From positions 2,170,001 to 2,234,000 of the forward strand of contig NZ_JAUSZM010000003.1 of assembly GCF_030817655.1 (NCBI RefSeq): a stretch of 64,000 nucleotides of DNA. The letters are read 5' to 3'. The translations under genes were made by a program, and so were the position numbers. Shown piece by piece: positions 26,737-37,186 of this stretch. Origin of the DNA: Streptomyces sp. V4I2 (GTDB lineage: Bacteria > Actinomycetota > Actinomycetes > Streptomycetales > Streptomycetaceae). Position 1 is the stretch's first letter. The number at the start of each line of letters is the position of its first letter. Under the pieces are notes generated by a model that was not told the DNA's origin, did no database searches, and was given only the letters and a program-made list of their open reading frames with translations.

Positions 26737-27529
26737 CACGGTGGCCGATTCGGCACAAGCTCCCGCCGCGGTACGTCATGCGGAGGAGGTCATGGGGACG
26801 GTCTTCTCCTTCGACGTCCGCGGCGGGGATCCCGGTGCGATACAGGCGGCACTGCGCGAGGCGGTGGCCGGGCTGCACCGGGTCGACGAGGTGTTCAGCA
26901 CGTACCGCGACGACAGCGAGGTCTCCCGGCTGGCCCGGGGCGAACTGACCGTCCAGGAGTGCGATCCGATGGTCGCCGAGGTGCTCGACCTCGGCGCGGA
27001 GGCCGAACGGGCCAGCGACGGCTGGTTCAGCATGCGCTACGAGGGCCGCCTCGACCCGACCGGCATCGTCAAGGGCTGGTCCGCGGAGCGTGCCGCCCTA
27101 CGGCTCGCCGAGGCCGGGGCGACCGGGGTGAGTGTCAACGGCGGCGGGGACGTTCAGCTGTTGGGCGTGCCGGCGCCGGAGCGGCCGTGGCGGGTCGGGG
27201 TGTCGGATCCGTTGCGGCCGGGGGGACTTGCGGCCGTCGTCTCCGCGTCGGGCGTCCCCGAACTGGCCGTCGCCACGTCCGGCACGGCCGAGCGCGGCAC
27301 CCACATCGTCGACCCGCGCACGGGCCGCTCCGCGGTGACCGACCTGCTGGCGGTCACCGTCGTGGCCCCCCGCCTGACCTGGGCGGACTGCTGGGCGACG
27401 GCGGCGTTCGCGATGGGTTCGCGGGAAGCCCTGGAGTGGTTGGAGGCGCTGCCGGACGTGGAGGCGCTCCTGATCACGGCGGGCGACGAGGTGCGGTGCA
27501 CGGGGGGCTTGGCGGCGCGGCTGGGCTGA
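26729..27529 (+). CDS. apbE: FAD:protein FMN transferase (ApbE)
   Basis: 266 aa from the GTG at 26729, overlapping the FMN-domain gene stop by 8 bp; a GTG at 26741 is possible. ApbE features: EEVMGTVFSFDVRG, FSTYRDDSEVSRL, LDPTGIVKGWSAERA (metal/FAD-binding region), SVNGGGDVQLLG and TSGTAERGTHIVDPRTG, with the conserved DPRTG near the metal site. It transfers FMN from FAD to Thr in the D-x-x-S/T-G-A-T motif of exported proteins, three of which are in the adjacent protein. No strong signal peptide is seen, so it may act in the cytoplasm before export, or be exported with help. Co-translated with its substrate. Confidence 0.93.
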   Translation: MADTVADSAQAPAAVRHAEEVMGTVFSFDVRGGDPGAIQAALREAVAGLHRVDEVFSTYRDDSEVSRLARGELTVQECDPMVAEVLDLGAEAERASDGWFSMRYEGRLDPTGIVKGWSAERAALRLAEAGATGVSVNGGGDVQLLGVPAPERPWRVGVSDPLRPGGLAAVVSASGVPELAVATSGTAERGTHIVDPRTGRSAVTDLLAVTVVAPRLTWADCWATAAFAMGSREALEWLEALPDVEALLITAGDEVRCTGGLAARLG

Positions 27530-27657
27530 CCGGCGCGACTGCTGGGAGGTGGGTCGCGCAGCCCGGCGCTCACGGGGTGCCGTTATCTGTGGGTCGGGAG
27601 CCGCCCCAGGCGGCACGACTGCCCGCGGTTGAGCCGACCTCGGGGGTGCGGGCCCCC
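27530..27657. terminator. Intergenic region between apbE and argR with a hairpin and a degenerate repeat core
   Basis: Converging transcription units end here. A perfect hairpin GCCGCC CCA GGCGGC (27600-27614) may terminate either strand, although no T-tract follows. Just before it, GGTCGCGCAGCCCGGCGCTC (27552-27571) resembles the core of the 3'-end repeat family. Confidence 0.5.
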
Positions 27658-28221
27658 TCAGTGCCCGTGGCCGTGCGCCTGCCCGTTCCCGTTCTGAGCC
27701 AGCCGCAGCAGATGATCCGCCAACGCCTGCCCCCCAAGAGGATCCCGGCTGATCAGCAGCAACGTGTCGTCACCCGCGATGGTCCCCAGAATGTCGTGCA
27801 GTTCGGCCTGATCGATGGCCGAGGCCAGGAACTGCGCGGCACCCGGCGGCGTCCGCAGAACGACCAGGTTCGCGGACGCCTCCGCGGAGATCAGCAGCTC
27901 CGCCGACAGCCGCCGCATCCGCTCTTCCTTCGCCGACCCCCCGAGAGGGACCCGCGGCGTGCGGAACCCTCCCTCGCTCGGTACCGCGTAGATCAGGTCC
28001 CCGTCGGCGTTGCGGATCTTCACCGCGTTCAGCTCGTCGAGATCCCGGGAGAGCGTCGCCTGAGTGACGCTCAGCCCGTCGTCGGCGAGGAGTTTCGCCA
28101 ACTGGCTCTGGCTGCGCACCGGTTGCCGGTTGAGGATGTCCACGATCCGGCGGTGCCGTGCGGTGCGGGTCTGCGGTACGGCAGGCCCCGCGGTCTGCTC
28201 GTGCTCCTGCGCCTGGCTCAT
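27658..28221 (-). CDS. argR: Arginine repressor
   Basis: 187 aa from the ATG at 28221. Winged-helix DNA-binding N-terminus ([48 protein letters not shown]) and C-terminal arginine-binding/oligomerisation domain ([41 protein letters not shown]). With arginine it forms hexamers that repress biosynthetic genes. Starts 19 nt after the argD stop, so it is the last gene of argCJBDR. Likely targets are the boxes before argC and argG. The C-terminus is extended by [12 protein letters not shown] residues. Confidence 0.96.
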   Translation of the reverse strand: MSQAQEHEQTAGPAVPQTRTARHRRIVDILNRQPVRSQSQLAKLLADDGLSVTQATLSRDLDELNAVKIRNADGDLIYAVPSEGGFRTPRVPLGGSAKEERMRRLSAELLISAEASANLVVLRTPPGAAQFLASAIDQAELHDILGTIAGDDTLLLISRDPLGGQALADHLLRLAQNGNGQAHGHGH

Positions 28222-28240
28222 CGTCGTCTCATTCTCCGGA

Positions 28241-29437
28241 TCATCCGTCCCCCTTGGCCACGTCCAGGATGCCGGGCAGTGCCTGGAGAAGCGCGTCCAC
28301 GTCGTCATCGCCGAGGTTCAGCGCCGGCATCAGCCGTACGACATCAGGGGCGGGCGCGTTCACCAGGAACCCGGCGTCCTGAGCCGCCTGCTGCACCTTC
28401 GGCGCGAGCGGCTCGGTGAGCACGATACCCAGGAGGAGGCCCGCACCCCGGACATGTGCGATCAGCGGATGACGTGAACTGCCGTCGGCGCCCTCGATTC
28501 CGTTCCGCAGCTTCTCGCTCTGCCGCTTGACGTTCTCCAGCAACCCCTCGTCCGCGATCGTGTCGAGTACGGCGAGCCCGGCCGCGCAGGCGATCGGGTT
28601 TCCGCCGAAGGTCGTACCGTGCTGGCCCGGCTGCAGCAGCTCCGCGGCCCGCCCGAAGGCGACCGTCGCGCCGAGCGGCAGTCCGCCGCCGAGCCCCTTC
28701 GCGAGCGTGACGACGTCCGGCAGGACGCCCTCGTGGGCCTGGTACTCGAACCAGTGCCCGGTCCGCCCGATGCCGGTCTGCACCTCGTCGAGGACCAGCA
28801 GGCTGCCCGTCGCGGCGGTGATCGCCCGGGCCGCCTTCAGATAGCCGGCCGGGGGCACCACGACCCCGTTCTCGCCCTGGATCGGCTCGATGATGACGAG
28901 GGCGGTCTCCTCGGTGACCGCGGCGGCCAGCGCCTGCGGGTCGCCGTACGGCACGTGGGTGACGTCACCGGGCAGCGGCAGGAAGGGCTCCTGCTTGCCG
29001 GGCTGGCCGGTGAGCGCGAGGGCGCCCATGGTCCGGCCGTGGAAGCCGCCGTCGGTGGCGACCATGTGGCTGCGCCCGGTCAGCCGCCCGATCTTGAAGG
29101 CGCCCTCGTTGGCCTCGGCCCCGGAGTTGCAGAAGTACACCTTGCCGTCGCGGCCGAAGTGCTGGAGCAGCCGTTCGGCGAGCGTGACGGGCGGCTCGGC
29201 GATGAAGAGGTTGGAGACATGGCCGAGGGAGGCGATCTGCGTGCTGACCGCCTCGACGATCGCCGGGTGGGCGTGGCCGAGGGCGTTGACCGCGATGCCG
29301 CCGACGAAGTCGAGGTACCGCTTGCCGTCGGCGTCCCACAGCTTGGTGCCCTCGCCGCGCACGAGGGGCAGCCGCGGAGTGCCGTAGTTGTTCATCAGCG
29401 AGCCCTGCCACCGCTCGGTCAGTTCCTCGTTGCTCAT
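28241..29437 (-). CDS. argD: Acetylornithine aminotransferase
   Basis: 398 aa. Class III PLP aminotransferase: [44 protein letters not shown] and the PLP lysine in [15 protein letters not shown]. Moves the amino group of glutamate to N-acetylglutamate semialdehyde, giving N-acetylornithine. Its ATG overlaps the argB stop by 4 bp (29434-29437), so it is translationally coupled. Confidence 0.96.
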   Translation of the reverse strand: MSNEELTERWQGSLMNNYGTPRLPLVRGEGTKLWDADGKRYLDFVGGIAVNALGHAHPAIVEAVSTQIASLGHVSNLFIAEPPVTLAERLLQHFGRDGKVYFCNSGAEANEGAFKIGRLTGRSHMVATDGGFHGRTMGALALTGQPGKQEPFLPLPGDVTHVPYGDPQALAAAVTEETALVIIEPIQGENGVVVPPAGYLKAARAITAATGSLLVLDEVQTGIGRTGHWFEYQAHEGVLPDVVTLAKGLGGGLPLGATVAFGRAAELLQPGQHGTTFGGNPIACAAGLAVLDTIADEGLLENVKRQSEKLRNGIEGADGSSRHPLIAHVRGAGLLLGIVLTEPLAPKVQQAAQDAGFLVNAPAPDVVRLMPALNLGDDDVDALLQALPGILDVAKGDG

Positions 29438-30353
29438 GACTCCCCCTGTACGTCCTGTGCGTCCGTCTTTTCGTCGGGCACGACCATCGTGCCGATGCCC
29501 TCGTCGGTGAAGATCTCCAGCAGGATCGAGTGCTGGACCCGGCCGTCGATGACGCGGGCGGTGTTCACGCCGTTGCGGACGGCGTGCAGGCAGCCCTCCA
29601 TCTTCGGCACCATGCCGGAGCTCAACTCCGGCAGCAGCTTCTCGAGTTGGGCGGCCGTGAGGCGGCTGATCACCTCGTCGCTGTTCGGCCAGTCCTCGTA
29701 GAGGCCCTCGACGTCCGTGAGGACCATGAGGGTTTCGGCGCCCAGCGCAGCAGCGAGTGCCGCGGCCGCCGTATCAGCATTGACGTTGTAGACATGGTGA
29801 TCGTCCTGGCTCCGGGCGATCGACGAGACGACCGGGATACGGCCGTCCGCCAGCAGCGCCTCGATCGCGCCCGTGTCGATGTCGGTGATCTCGCCCACCC
29901 GCCCGATGTCGACCAGCTCCCCGTCGATCTCGGGCTGGTGCTTGACGGCGGTGATGGTGTGCGCGTCCTCGCCCGTCAGCCCCACGGCGAGCGGGCCGTG
30001 CTGGTTGAGCAGCCCGACCAGCTCGCGCTGCACGTGTCCGGCCAGCACCATGCGGACGACGTCCATGGCGTCCTCGGTGGTGACCCTGAGGCCCGCCTTG
30101 AACTCGCTGACGATGCCGTGCTTGTCGAGGGCGGCGCTGATCTGCGGGCCGCCGCCGTGCACGACGACGGGCTTGATGCCGGCGTGGTGCAGGAACACCA
30201 CGTCCTGCGCGAAGGCGGCCTTCAGGTCCTCGTCGATCATGGCGTTGCCGCCGAACTTGATGACGACCGTCTTGCCGTTGTGCCTCACCAGCCAGGGCAG
30301 CGCCTCGATGAGGATCTGCGCCTTGGGGAGGGCGGTGTGCTTGCGGGTAGTGC

Positions 30354-30357
<4 letters not shown>
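29434..30357 (-). CDS. argB: Acetylglutamate kinase
   Basis: 307 aa from the ATG at 30357. Amino acid kinase hallmarks [24 protein letters not shown] and [20 protein letters not shown] are present. It phosphorylates N-acetylglutamate with ATP, usually the arginine-inhibited control step. The N-terminal helix ([19 protein letters not shown]), typical of arginine-sensitive hexameric forms, is present, so feedback inhibition is likely (family inference). Start overlaps the argJ stop by 4 bp. Confidence 0.96.
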
Positions 30358-32586
<2,229 letters not shown>

Positions 32587-32618
32587 TCCATTCCGGGCAT
32601 CGCCGTAACCTCCCCGAC

Positions 32619-32936
32619 ATGGGGAACACCTTCGGAGCCGAGGAATGGGACCACCGCTTCGCGGGCCTGCTGGCGCTCCAGGACCAGGGTGTCATGGGGC
32701 GGGGCGCGGCCGGGTTCGATCTCGGGGAGCTCGACTGGGAGGAGCTCGGGTACGAGCCGCCCCACGCGGCCGCATACCTGGCGCGCTTCCGGCAGATCGT
32801 CGAGGCCTTCGAGCCGCCCGCCTCCGCGCCGGGCGCCGACGTGCTCCCGCTGACGGGGGCCGTCGCCTGCTGCGTACCGCACCGGGTGCTGAGCGCGCTG
32901 CCGCACTGGGAGGGATGCGTGTTCTGCCACCGGTGA
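32619..32936 (+). CDS. Conserved small protein with C-terminal CxxC, function unknown
   Basis: 105 aa from the ATG at 32619 (MGNTFGAEEWDHRFAGLLAL). Acidic and aromatic N-terminal part, an LxxL-like helix (AAYLARFRQIVEAFEPP) and a C-terminal end with paired Cys-Cys (VACCVPHRV) and CxxC (WEGCVFCHR), a pattern that might bind a metal or form disulfides. No domain is recognised. It is divergent from argC with only 88 nt between starts, so the argC operator region may affect it too. An upstream in-frame ATG at 32571 falls in the ARG box and is less likely. Confidence 0.6.
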   Translation: MGNTFGAEEWDHRFAGLLALQDQGVMGRGAAGFDLGELDWEELGYEPPHAAAYLARFRQIVEAFEPPASAPGADVLPLTGAVACCVPHRVLSALPHWEGCVFCHR

Positions 32937-33002
32937 CGGATGCGGCGGCCGGCGGGCGTGGACCGCCGCCCCCGGAAGGACCGCGGCCCACGCCCGGACC
33001 GG

Positions 33003-35486
33003 CTACCTCTGCTTGATCCTCAGGAACGTGATCGAGTTCGCCGGGAAGGTGTACGTGAACCTGTCGGCGACCCCGGAGAAGGTGGACGACAGCGGTGCCA
33101 CCGCCGTCGCGGTCTCCGTGTTCACCGCGTCCGGCGCGGCGGCCAGCGTGGTGACCTTCGCACGGGAGGCGACCTTCGCGCCGCCCAGGTCGATCGCCGT
33201 GCGGGCGGCCGAGGACTGGGCGTTGACGACCTTGACGATCAGGTCACCGGTCTTCTTGTCCTTGGTGACAACCTGCCGGAACGGCTCGGCCGGCTTGTCG
33301 TCGGTGAAGCTGCCCCACTCCTGACCGTCGAGATAGAGGGTGACCTGGCGGCCCCGCACCTTGACGTCGATGTCGTAGGCGCGCCCCGTCTCGATGGACC
33401 CGGCCTTCGAGATCAGCGTCGACTTGCCGCCGTCCACGGCCTGTTCGACGGCGGACTGGGTGTTGTTCCAGCCACCCAGGTTCCACCAGTAGTAGTTGCC
33501 GGTGTCCTTGACTCCGAAGGCGACGAGGAAGCCCTCCTTGCCGGACTTCTTGGTGGCCTTCACATGCAGGTCGTAGTCGTGCCAGGACGGGTCGCCGGCC
33601 GAGACCATGGTGTTCTCGGCGGCCACGTCGCTCTGCACGTACTGCCCGTCCTGGACGCTCCAGCTGCCACCGCCGGTGTGGGTCCACTTCGAGGCGTCAC
33701 CGCCGAAGTCGTCACTGAGCAGGGACGTGCCGTCCGCGCCGGTGACCAACACATCGTCGTACGCCGCCGTGGTCGCCCACGTCGACAGGCCGACGGCTCC
33801 GGTGATGGGGGCGAGCAGCGAGGGCGTGCCGGTGGCCGTGGAGGGCACCACCCGGTCGCCGACGTTGGTCATGAACAGCTTCTGGACCTCGTAGTTGGCG
33901 GAGTTCCAGGAGGCGTGGTTGTTGAACCACACCATGTCCGGGCTCCACTGCACGTAGTCCTCGTTGGCGAACAGCGGGGCGTAGGAGGCCAGTTTCACGA
34001 TGTCGGCGTTGCGCTCCAGGCCGGTCATGAACGCGGCTTCGGCGAGGCCGTTCTTGAAGGCGTTGCCCTGTGAGGCGTACTCCCCGAGGAAGACCTTCGG
34101 GCCGTTCCTGTCATAGGAGTCGTAGCGGTTGTTGTTCTGCAGGAACCACTGCGGGCTGTTGTAGTAGTGCTCGTCGACCAGGTCGACCTTGGCCTCGCGG
34201 TTGAGCTGCCAGGCCGTGTCGAAGGTCTGACCGGTGTCGTCCGGGCCGGAGTTGGAGACGACGGTGATGTCGGGGTACTCGGCCTCGATCGCGGCGCGGA
34301 ACCGCTTGAACCGGTCCATGAACTCGACGGGCAGGTTCTCCTCGTTGCCGACCCCGACGTGGGTGAGGTGGAAGGGCTTGGGGTGGCCCATCTGGGCGCG
34401 CTTCTTGCCCCAGGTCGAGGTCACCGGCCCGTTGGCGAACTCGATGAGGTCGAGGGCGTCCTGGATGTGCCGCTCGAGGAGCGCCTCGTCGTCGGTGGCC
34501 TTGTTCTGGCCGCAGCCGGTCACCAGGGCCGGGACGACGGGCAGGGGCATCGCACCGATGTCCTCGGCGAAGCGGAAGTACTCGTAGTAGCCGAGGCCGT
34601 AGGACTGGTTGTAGCCCCAGAAGTTGGAGTTGGTGGCGCGCTCCTCGACCGGGCCGATGGTGTCCTTCCACTGGTAGGAGCGCTTGCGCTGGTAGCCGGA
34701 GGCCTCGCTGTAGTCCTCCATGGAGCCGGTGTTGACCAGGCAGCCGCCGGGGAAGCGCAGGAAGCCCGGGTGGAGGGTCTCGACCTTCTCGGCGAGGTCC
34801 TTGCGCAGGCCGTTCGGCTGGTGCTTGTAGGTGTCGCGCGGGAAGAGGGACACCATGTCGAGGGCGGCCGCGGCGGAGGAGGCCACGGCGAGCCGGCCGT
34901 TGCTGCTGGTGCGGGTCGCGGTGAACGTGGCGGTGTACTTGGCCCAGCCGCTCTTCGTCACGGCCACCGTGCGGGCGGTGGCCAGCGTGCCGTCCGCGTC
35001 CTGGAGGGTGACGGTGAGGGTGCTGCCGCCGGTGGCGCGGGCCCACACCGAGAAGTCGTACTTCTTGCCCTCGTCCACGTGGATGCCGGTGTTGTAGCCG
35101 GCGTTCGTGACCGACGAACCGGCGCCCACGGAGAGGTAGTTGCGGTTGCGCTCGTTGAGCCGGCCGTCGTCGTTCACGACCTGCGCGGTGCCGTCCACCG
35201 TCCAGGAGGTGAGGGGTGTGTACGAGGTGTTGTCGGCGGTGGAGTACTCGAAGGACCGGTTCTGCACGAGCTCGGCGTACAGACCGCCGTCGGCGGCCCG
35301 GTTGATGTCCTCGAAGAACACGCCGTACATCGTGTCGTCGATCTTGGCGCCCTTGGCGGTCGGGTCGACGGTGATCGCGTAGTCGGTGACGTCCTCGGCG
35401 TGCGCGGGTGCCGGGACCAGACCGGCGGCCACCAGCAAGGCGGTGGCCGTGAGACCGAGTCTCCAGCGGGTGCGGGTGCGTGACAT
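33003..35486 (-). CDS. Secreted alpha-L-arabinofuranosidase (GH51) with carbohydrate-binding domains
   Basis: 827 aa from the ATG at 35486. Signal peptide MSRTRTRWRLGLTATALLVA...APAHA (~1-30). Residues ~40-75 (MYGVFFEDINRAADGGLYAEL) begin the GH51 fold; a CBM4/9-like insert (~85-225) has SWTVDGTAQVVNDDG and YDFSVWARATGGS. Catalytic acid/base Glu382 is in GVGNEENL and nucleophile Glu469 in VFLGEYASQG. A C-terminal concanavalin-like module (~600-740) has LLSDDFGGD and DYDLHVKATKKSGKEGFLV. Releases arabinose from arabinan/arabinoxylan outside the cell. No sugar transporter is next to it. Long upstream region contains no recognised operator. Confidence 0.9.
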   Translation of the reverse strand: MSRTRTRWRLGLTATALLVAAGLVPAPAHAEDVTDYAITVDPTAKGAKIDDTMYGVFFEDINRAADGGLYAELVQNRSFEYSTADNTSYTPLTSWTVDGTAQVVNDDGRLNERNRNYLSVGAGSSVTNAGYNTGIHVDEGKKYDFSVWARATGGSTLTVTLQDADGTLATARTVAVTKSGWAKYTATFTATRTSSNGRLAVASSAAAALDMVSLFPRDTYKHQPNGLRKDLAEKVETLHPGFLRFPGGCLVNTGSMEDYSEASGYQRKRSYQWKDTIGPVEERATNSNFWGYNQSYGLGYYEYFRFAEDIGAMPLPVVPALVTGCGQNKATDDEALLERHIQDALDLIEFANGPVTSTWGKKRAQMGHPKPFHLTHVGVGNEENLPVEFMDRFKRFRAAIEAEYPDITVVSNSGPDDTGQTFDTAWQLNREAKVDLVDEHYYNSPQWFLQNNNRYDSYDRNGPKVFLGEYASQGNAFKNGLAEAAFMTGLERNADIVKLASYAPLFANEDYVQWSPDMVWFNNHASWNSANYEVQKLFMTNVGDRVVPSTATGTPSLLAPITGAVGLSTWATTAAYDDVLVTGADGTSLLSDDFGGDASKWTHTGGGSWSVQDGQYVQSDVAAENTMVSAGDPSWHDYDLHVKATKKSGKEGFLVAFGVKDTGNYYWWNLGGWNNTQSAVEQAVDGGKSTLISKAGSIETGRAYDIDVKVRGRQVTLYLDGQEWGSFTDDKPAEPFRQVVTKDKKTGDLIVKVVNAQSSAARTAIDLGGAKVASRAKVTTLAAAPDAVNTETATAVAPLSSTFSGVADRFTYTFPANSITFLRIKQR

Positions 35487-35652
35487 GGATACTCCGCGGC
35501 TCAGGGGTGTGGAGTTGTGCGTGCAGTGATGCACACGGGCAAGCGGTTCGAAATACCGGACAATGATCAGCACTTCGAACGGCAAGATAGGGAGGGGGCA
35601 GGGACGCGTCAATGGATCGCACAACAACGGATGTGACGGAGGTCAGCAGGGG

Positions 35653-36102
35653 ATGGGTGAGTTCTGGCCAGTGCCGGACGTGCTGGCATACCTGTCCGGG
35701 AGCTGGCGCGTGGAGCGATCCGTGCGGGATCTGACGAGCGGCGCGGAGGGCCACTTCTCCGGTACGACGACTTTCAGCCCGCTGGACGACGGCGGACTGC
35801 TGCACCACGAGTCCGGCACCTTCACCTGGCAGGGCGTCCCCCGCCCCGCCGAGCGCACCCTGCGCTTCCTGCCGGCGCCGGGCCGCTCACACGGTTCGGC
35901 GGACGTGCGCTTCGCCGACGGGCGGCCCTTCCACGACCTGGACCTGACCTCGGGACACCACGTCGCCGACCATCCCTGCTCGGCCGACCTCTACCGCGGG
36001 GAGTTCACCGTCCGCGGCCAGGACCACTGGCGGACCGTGTGGCGCGTGGGCGGCCCCGCGAAGGACCTGGTCCTGACCACCGACTACGCCCGCGAGGGCT
36101 GA
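35653..36102 (+). CDS. DUF6314-like conserved protein
   Basis: 149 aa from the ATG at 35653. Conserved look: VLAYLSGSWRVERSVRDL, GHFSGTTTFSPLDDGGLLHHESG, DLTSGHHVADHPCSADLYRGEF and TVRGQDHWRTVWRVGG, matching my recollection of the DUF6314 family, a beta-barrel fold of unknown role. No SD is strong. Its 3' end overlaps the convergent histidine-phosphatase-like gene by 19 bp. Family assignment is by memory, not search. Confidence 0.7.
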   Translation: MGEFWPVPDVLAYLSGSWRVERSVRDLTSGAEGHFSGTTTFSPLDDGGLLHHESGTFTWQGVPRPAERTLRFLPAPGRSHGSADVRFADGRPFHDLDLTSGHHVADHPCSADLYRGEFTVRGQDHWRTVWRVGGPAKDLVLTTDYAREG

Positions 36103-36677
36103 GCCGACACCCCGTCGAGGCGGAGGTTCCAGCGCCCCGCCCGGCCCGTGACGACGGTCGTCGACAGCGGGCGGACGTCGATGTTCCAGTACGACGAGGG
36201 CGGCGCCTTCAGCGCGTACACCAGGGCGGCGCGGATCACCGAGGGCTCGGCCACGGCCACGATCCGGCCACCGTCCTCGACGGGCCGGGTGTCCAGCCAG
36301 TTCCCGACCCGGGCGATGAACTCCCGCAGCGACTCACCACCGTGCGGCATGCCGTTCGGGTCGGCGAGCCAGGCGTCCACGGCCGCCGGCTCGCGGGCCA
36401 TCGCCTCGCCGAGCGTCAGCCCGCGCCAACGCCCCATGGCACAGTCCCGCAGGGCCAGTTGCACCAGCGGCGCGTAACCGAGGGCATCCCCGGTGGCGCG
36501 GCTGCGCGGGGTCGGCGAGCAATACCGCAGCTCGGCCGCCGCGAGCGGGATCAGGTCCTGGGCGACGCGCAGCACCTCGTCCCAGCCGGCCTGGTCCAGC
36601 GGACGGTCGTCCTCGAAGCGTTCGGCGAGCAGCGGGGAGCTGCGCGCGGCGGCGACGAACGTGACCCGTAGTTGCAT
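36084..36677 (-). CDS. Histidine phosphatase-fold protein lacking both catalytic histidines
   Basis: 197 aa. Overall layout follows the histidine phosphatase (phosphoglycerate mutase-like) family: VTFVAAARSSPLLAERFEDD at the place of the LVRHG(E/Q) motif, CSPTPRSRATGDALG (second Arg), GMPHGGESLREFIARVGNWL and IVAVAEPSVIRAAL at the second-His site. The two usual His residues are missing: RHG reads AAR, and the SHG-type motif reads AEP. If the fold is intact it is probably a binding or regulatory pseudo-enzyme. Convergent, 19-bp overlap with the DUF6314-like gene. Confidence 0.75.
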   Translation of the reverse strand: MQLRVTFVAAARSSPLLAERFEDDRPLDQAGWDEVLRVAQDLIPLAAAELRYCSPTPRSRATGDALGYAPLVQLALRDCAMGRWRGLTLGEAMAREPAAVDAWLADPNGMPHGGESLREFIARVGNWLDTRPVEDGGRIVAVAEPSVIRAALVYALKAPPSSYWNIDVRPLSTTVVTGRAGRWNLRLDGVSAQPSRA

Positions 36678-36745
36678 GCGGCGATGGTGAGACGCGGAAG
36701 TCCGCAGGTCAAGAGGTGTTACCGGGAATTATCAGAGCGGGCCCG

Positions 36746-37186
36746 CTACAGCATCAGCGCCATCCACTGGTCCGGCTTCTCCAGCGGCGCGAACCCGAGC
36801 CTCTCGTACACCCCGTGGGCGTCGTGCGTGGCGAGCAGGATCCGCCGCAGCCCGTACGGCCGCAGCCGCTCCCGTACGGCCCCGACGAGCGCCGTCCCGA
36901 TCCCCTTGCCGCGCACCGACGGGTCGACGTACACATCGCACAGCCACGCGAAGGTCGCCCGGTCAGTGATAATGCGGGCATACGCCACCTGTTCGCCCGA
37001 AACTATCTCGTACACCCCGAAATTGAGCGAGCCGTCGATCGCCCGGTCCTGCTTCTCGCGGGGCCGCCCGATCGCCCAGTACGCGTCGGTGGACAGCCAG
37101 CGGTGCACCCGCTCGGCGTCGATGCGGTCGGGGTCGGTGGAGATCTCGTAGCCCTCGGCGAGGGGCGGGGTGTCGACATCGCTCAT
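36746..37186 (-). CDS. GNAT family N-acetyltransferase
   Basis: 146 aa. The acetyl-CoA loop is VYVDPSVRGKGIGTALVGAVRERL (V/x-R-G-x-G-I-G), and the C-terminal HDAHGVYERLGFAPLEKPDQWM (helix plus aromatic end) is typical of GNATs. Acceptor unknown. Its start overlaps the stop of the MocR gene by 4 bp (37183-37186), so they are co-transcribed; MocR/GNAT pairs often act in resistance or amino acid metabolism (inference). Confidence 0.88.
   Translation of the reverse strand: MSDVDTPPLAEGYEISTDPDRIDAERVHRWLSTDAYWAIGRPREKQDRAIDGSLNFGVYEIVSGEQVAYARIITDRATFAWLCDVYVDPSVRGKGIGTALVGAVRERLRPYGLRRILLATHDAHGVYERLGFAPLEKPDQWMALML

Noticed and set aside
25711..26739. 342-codon minus-strand frame opposite the FMN-binding protein gene
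   Set aside because: Repeats mirror the duplicated domain; the sense strand encodes real FMN_bind motifs.
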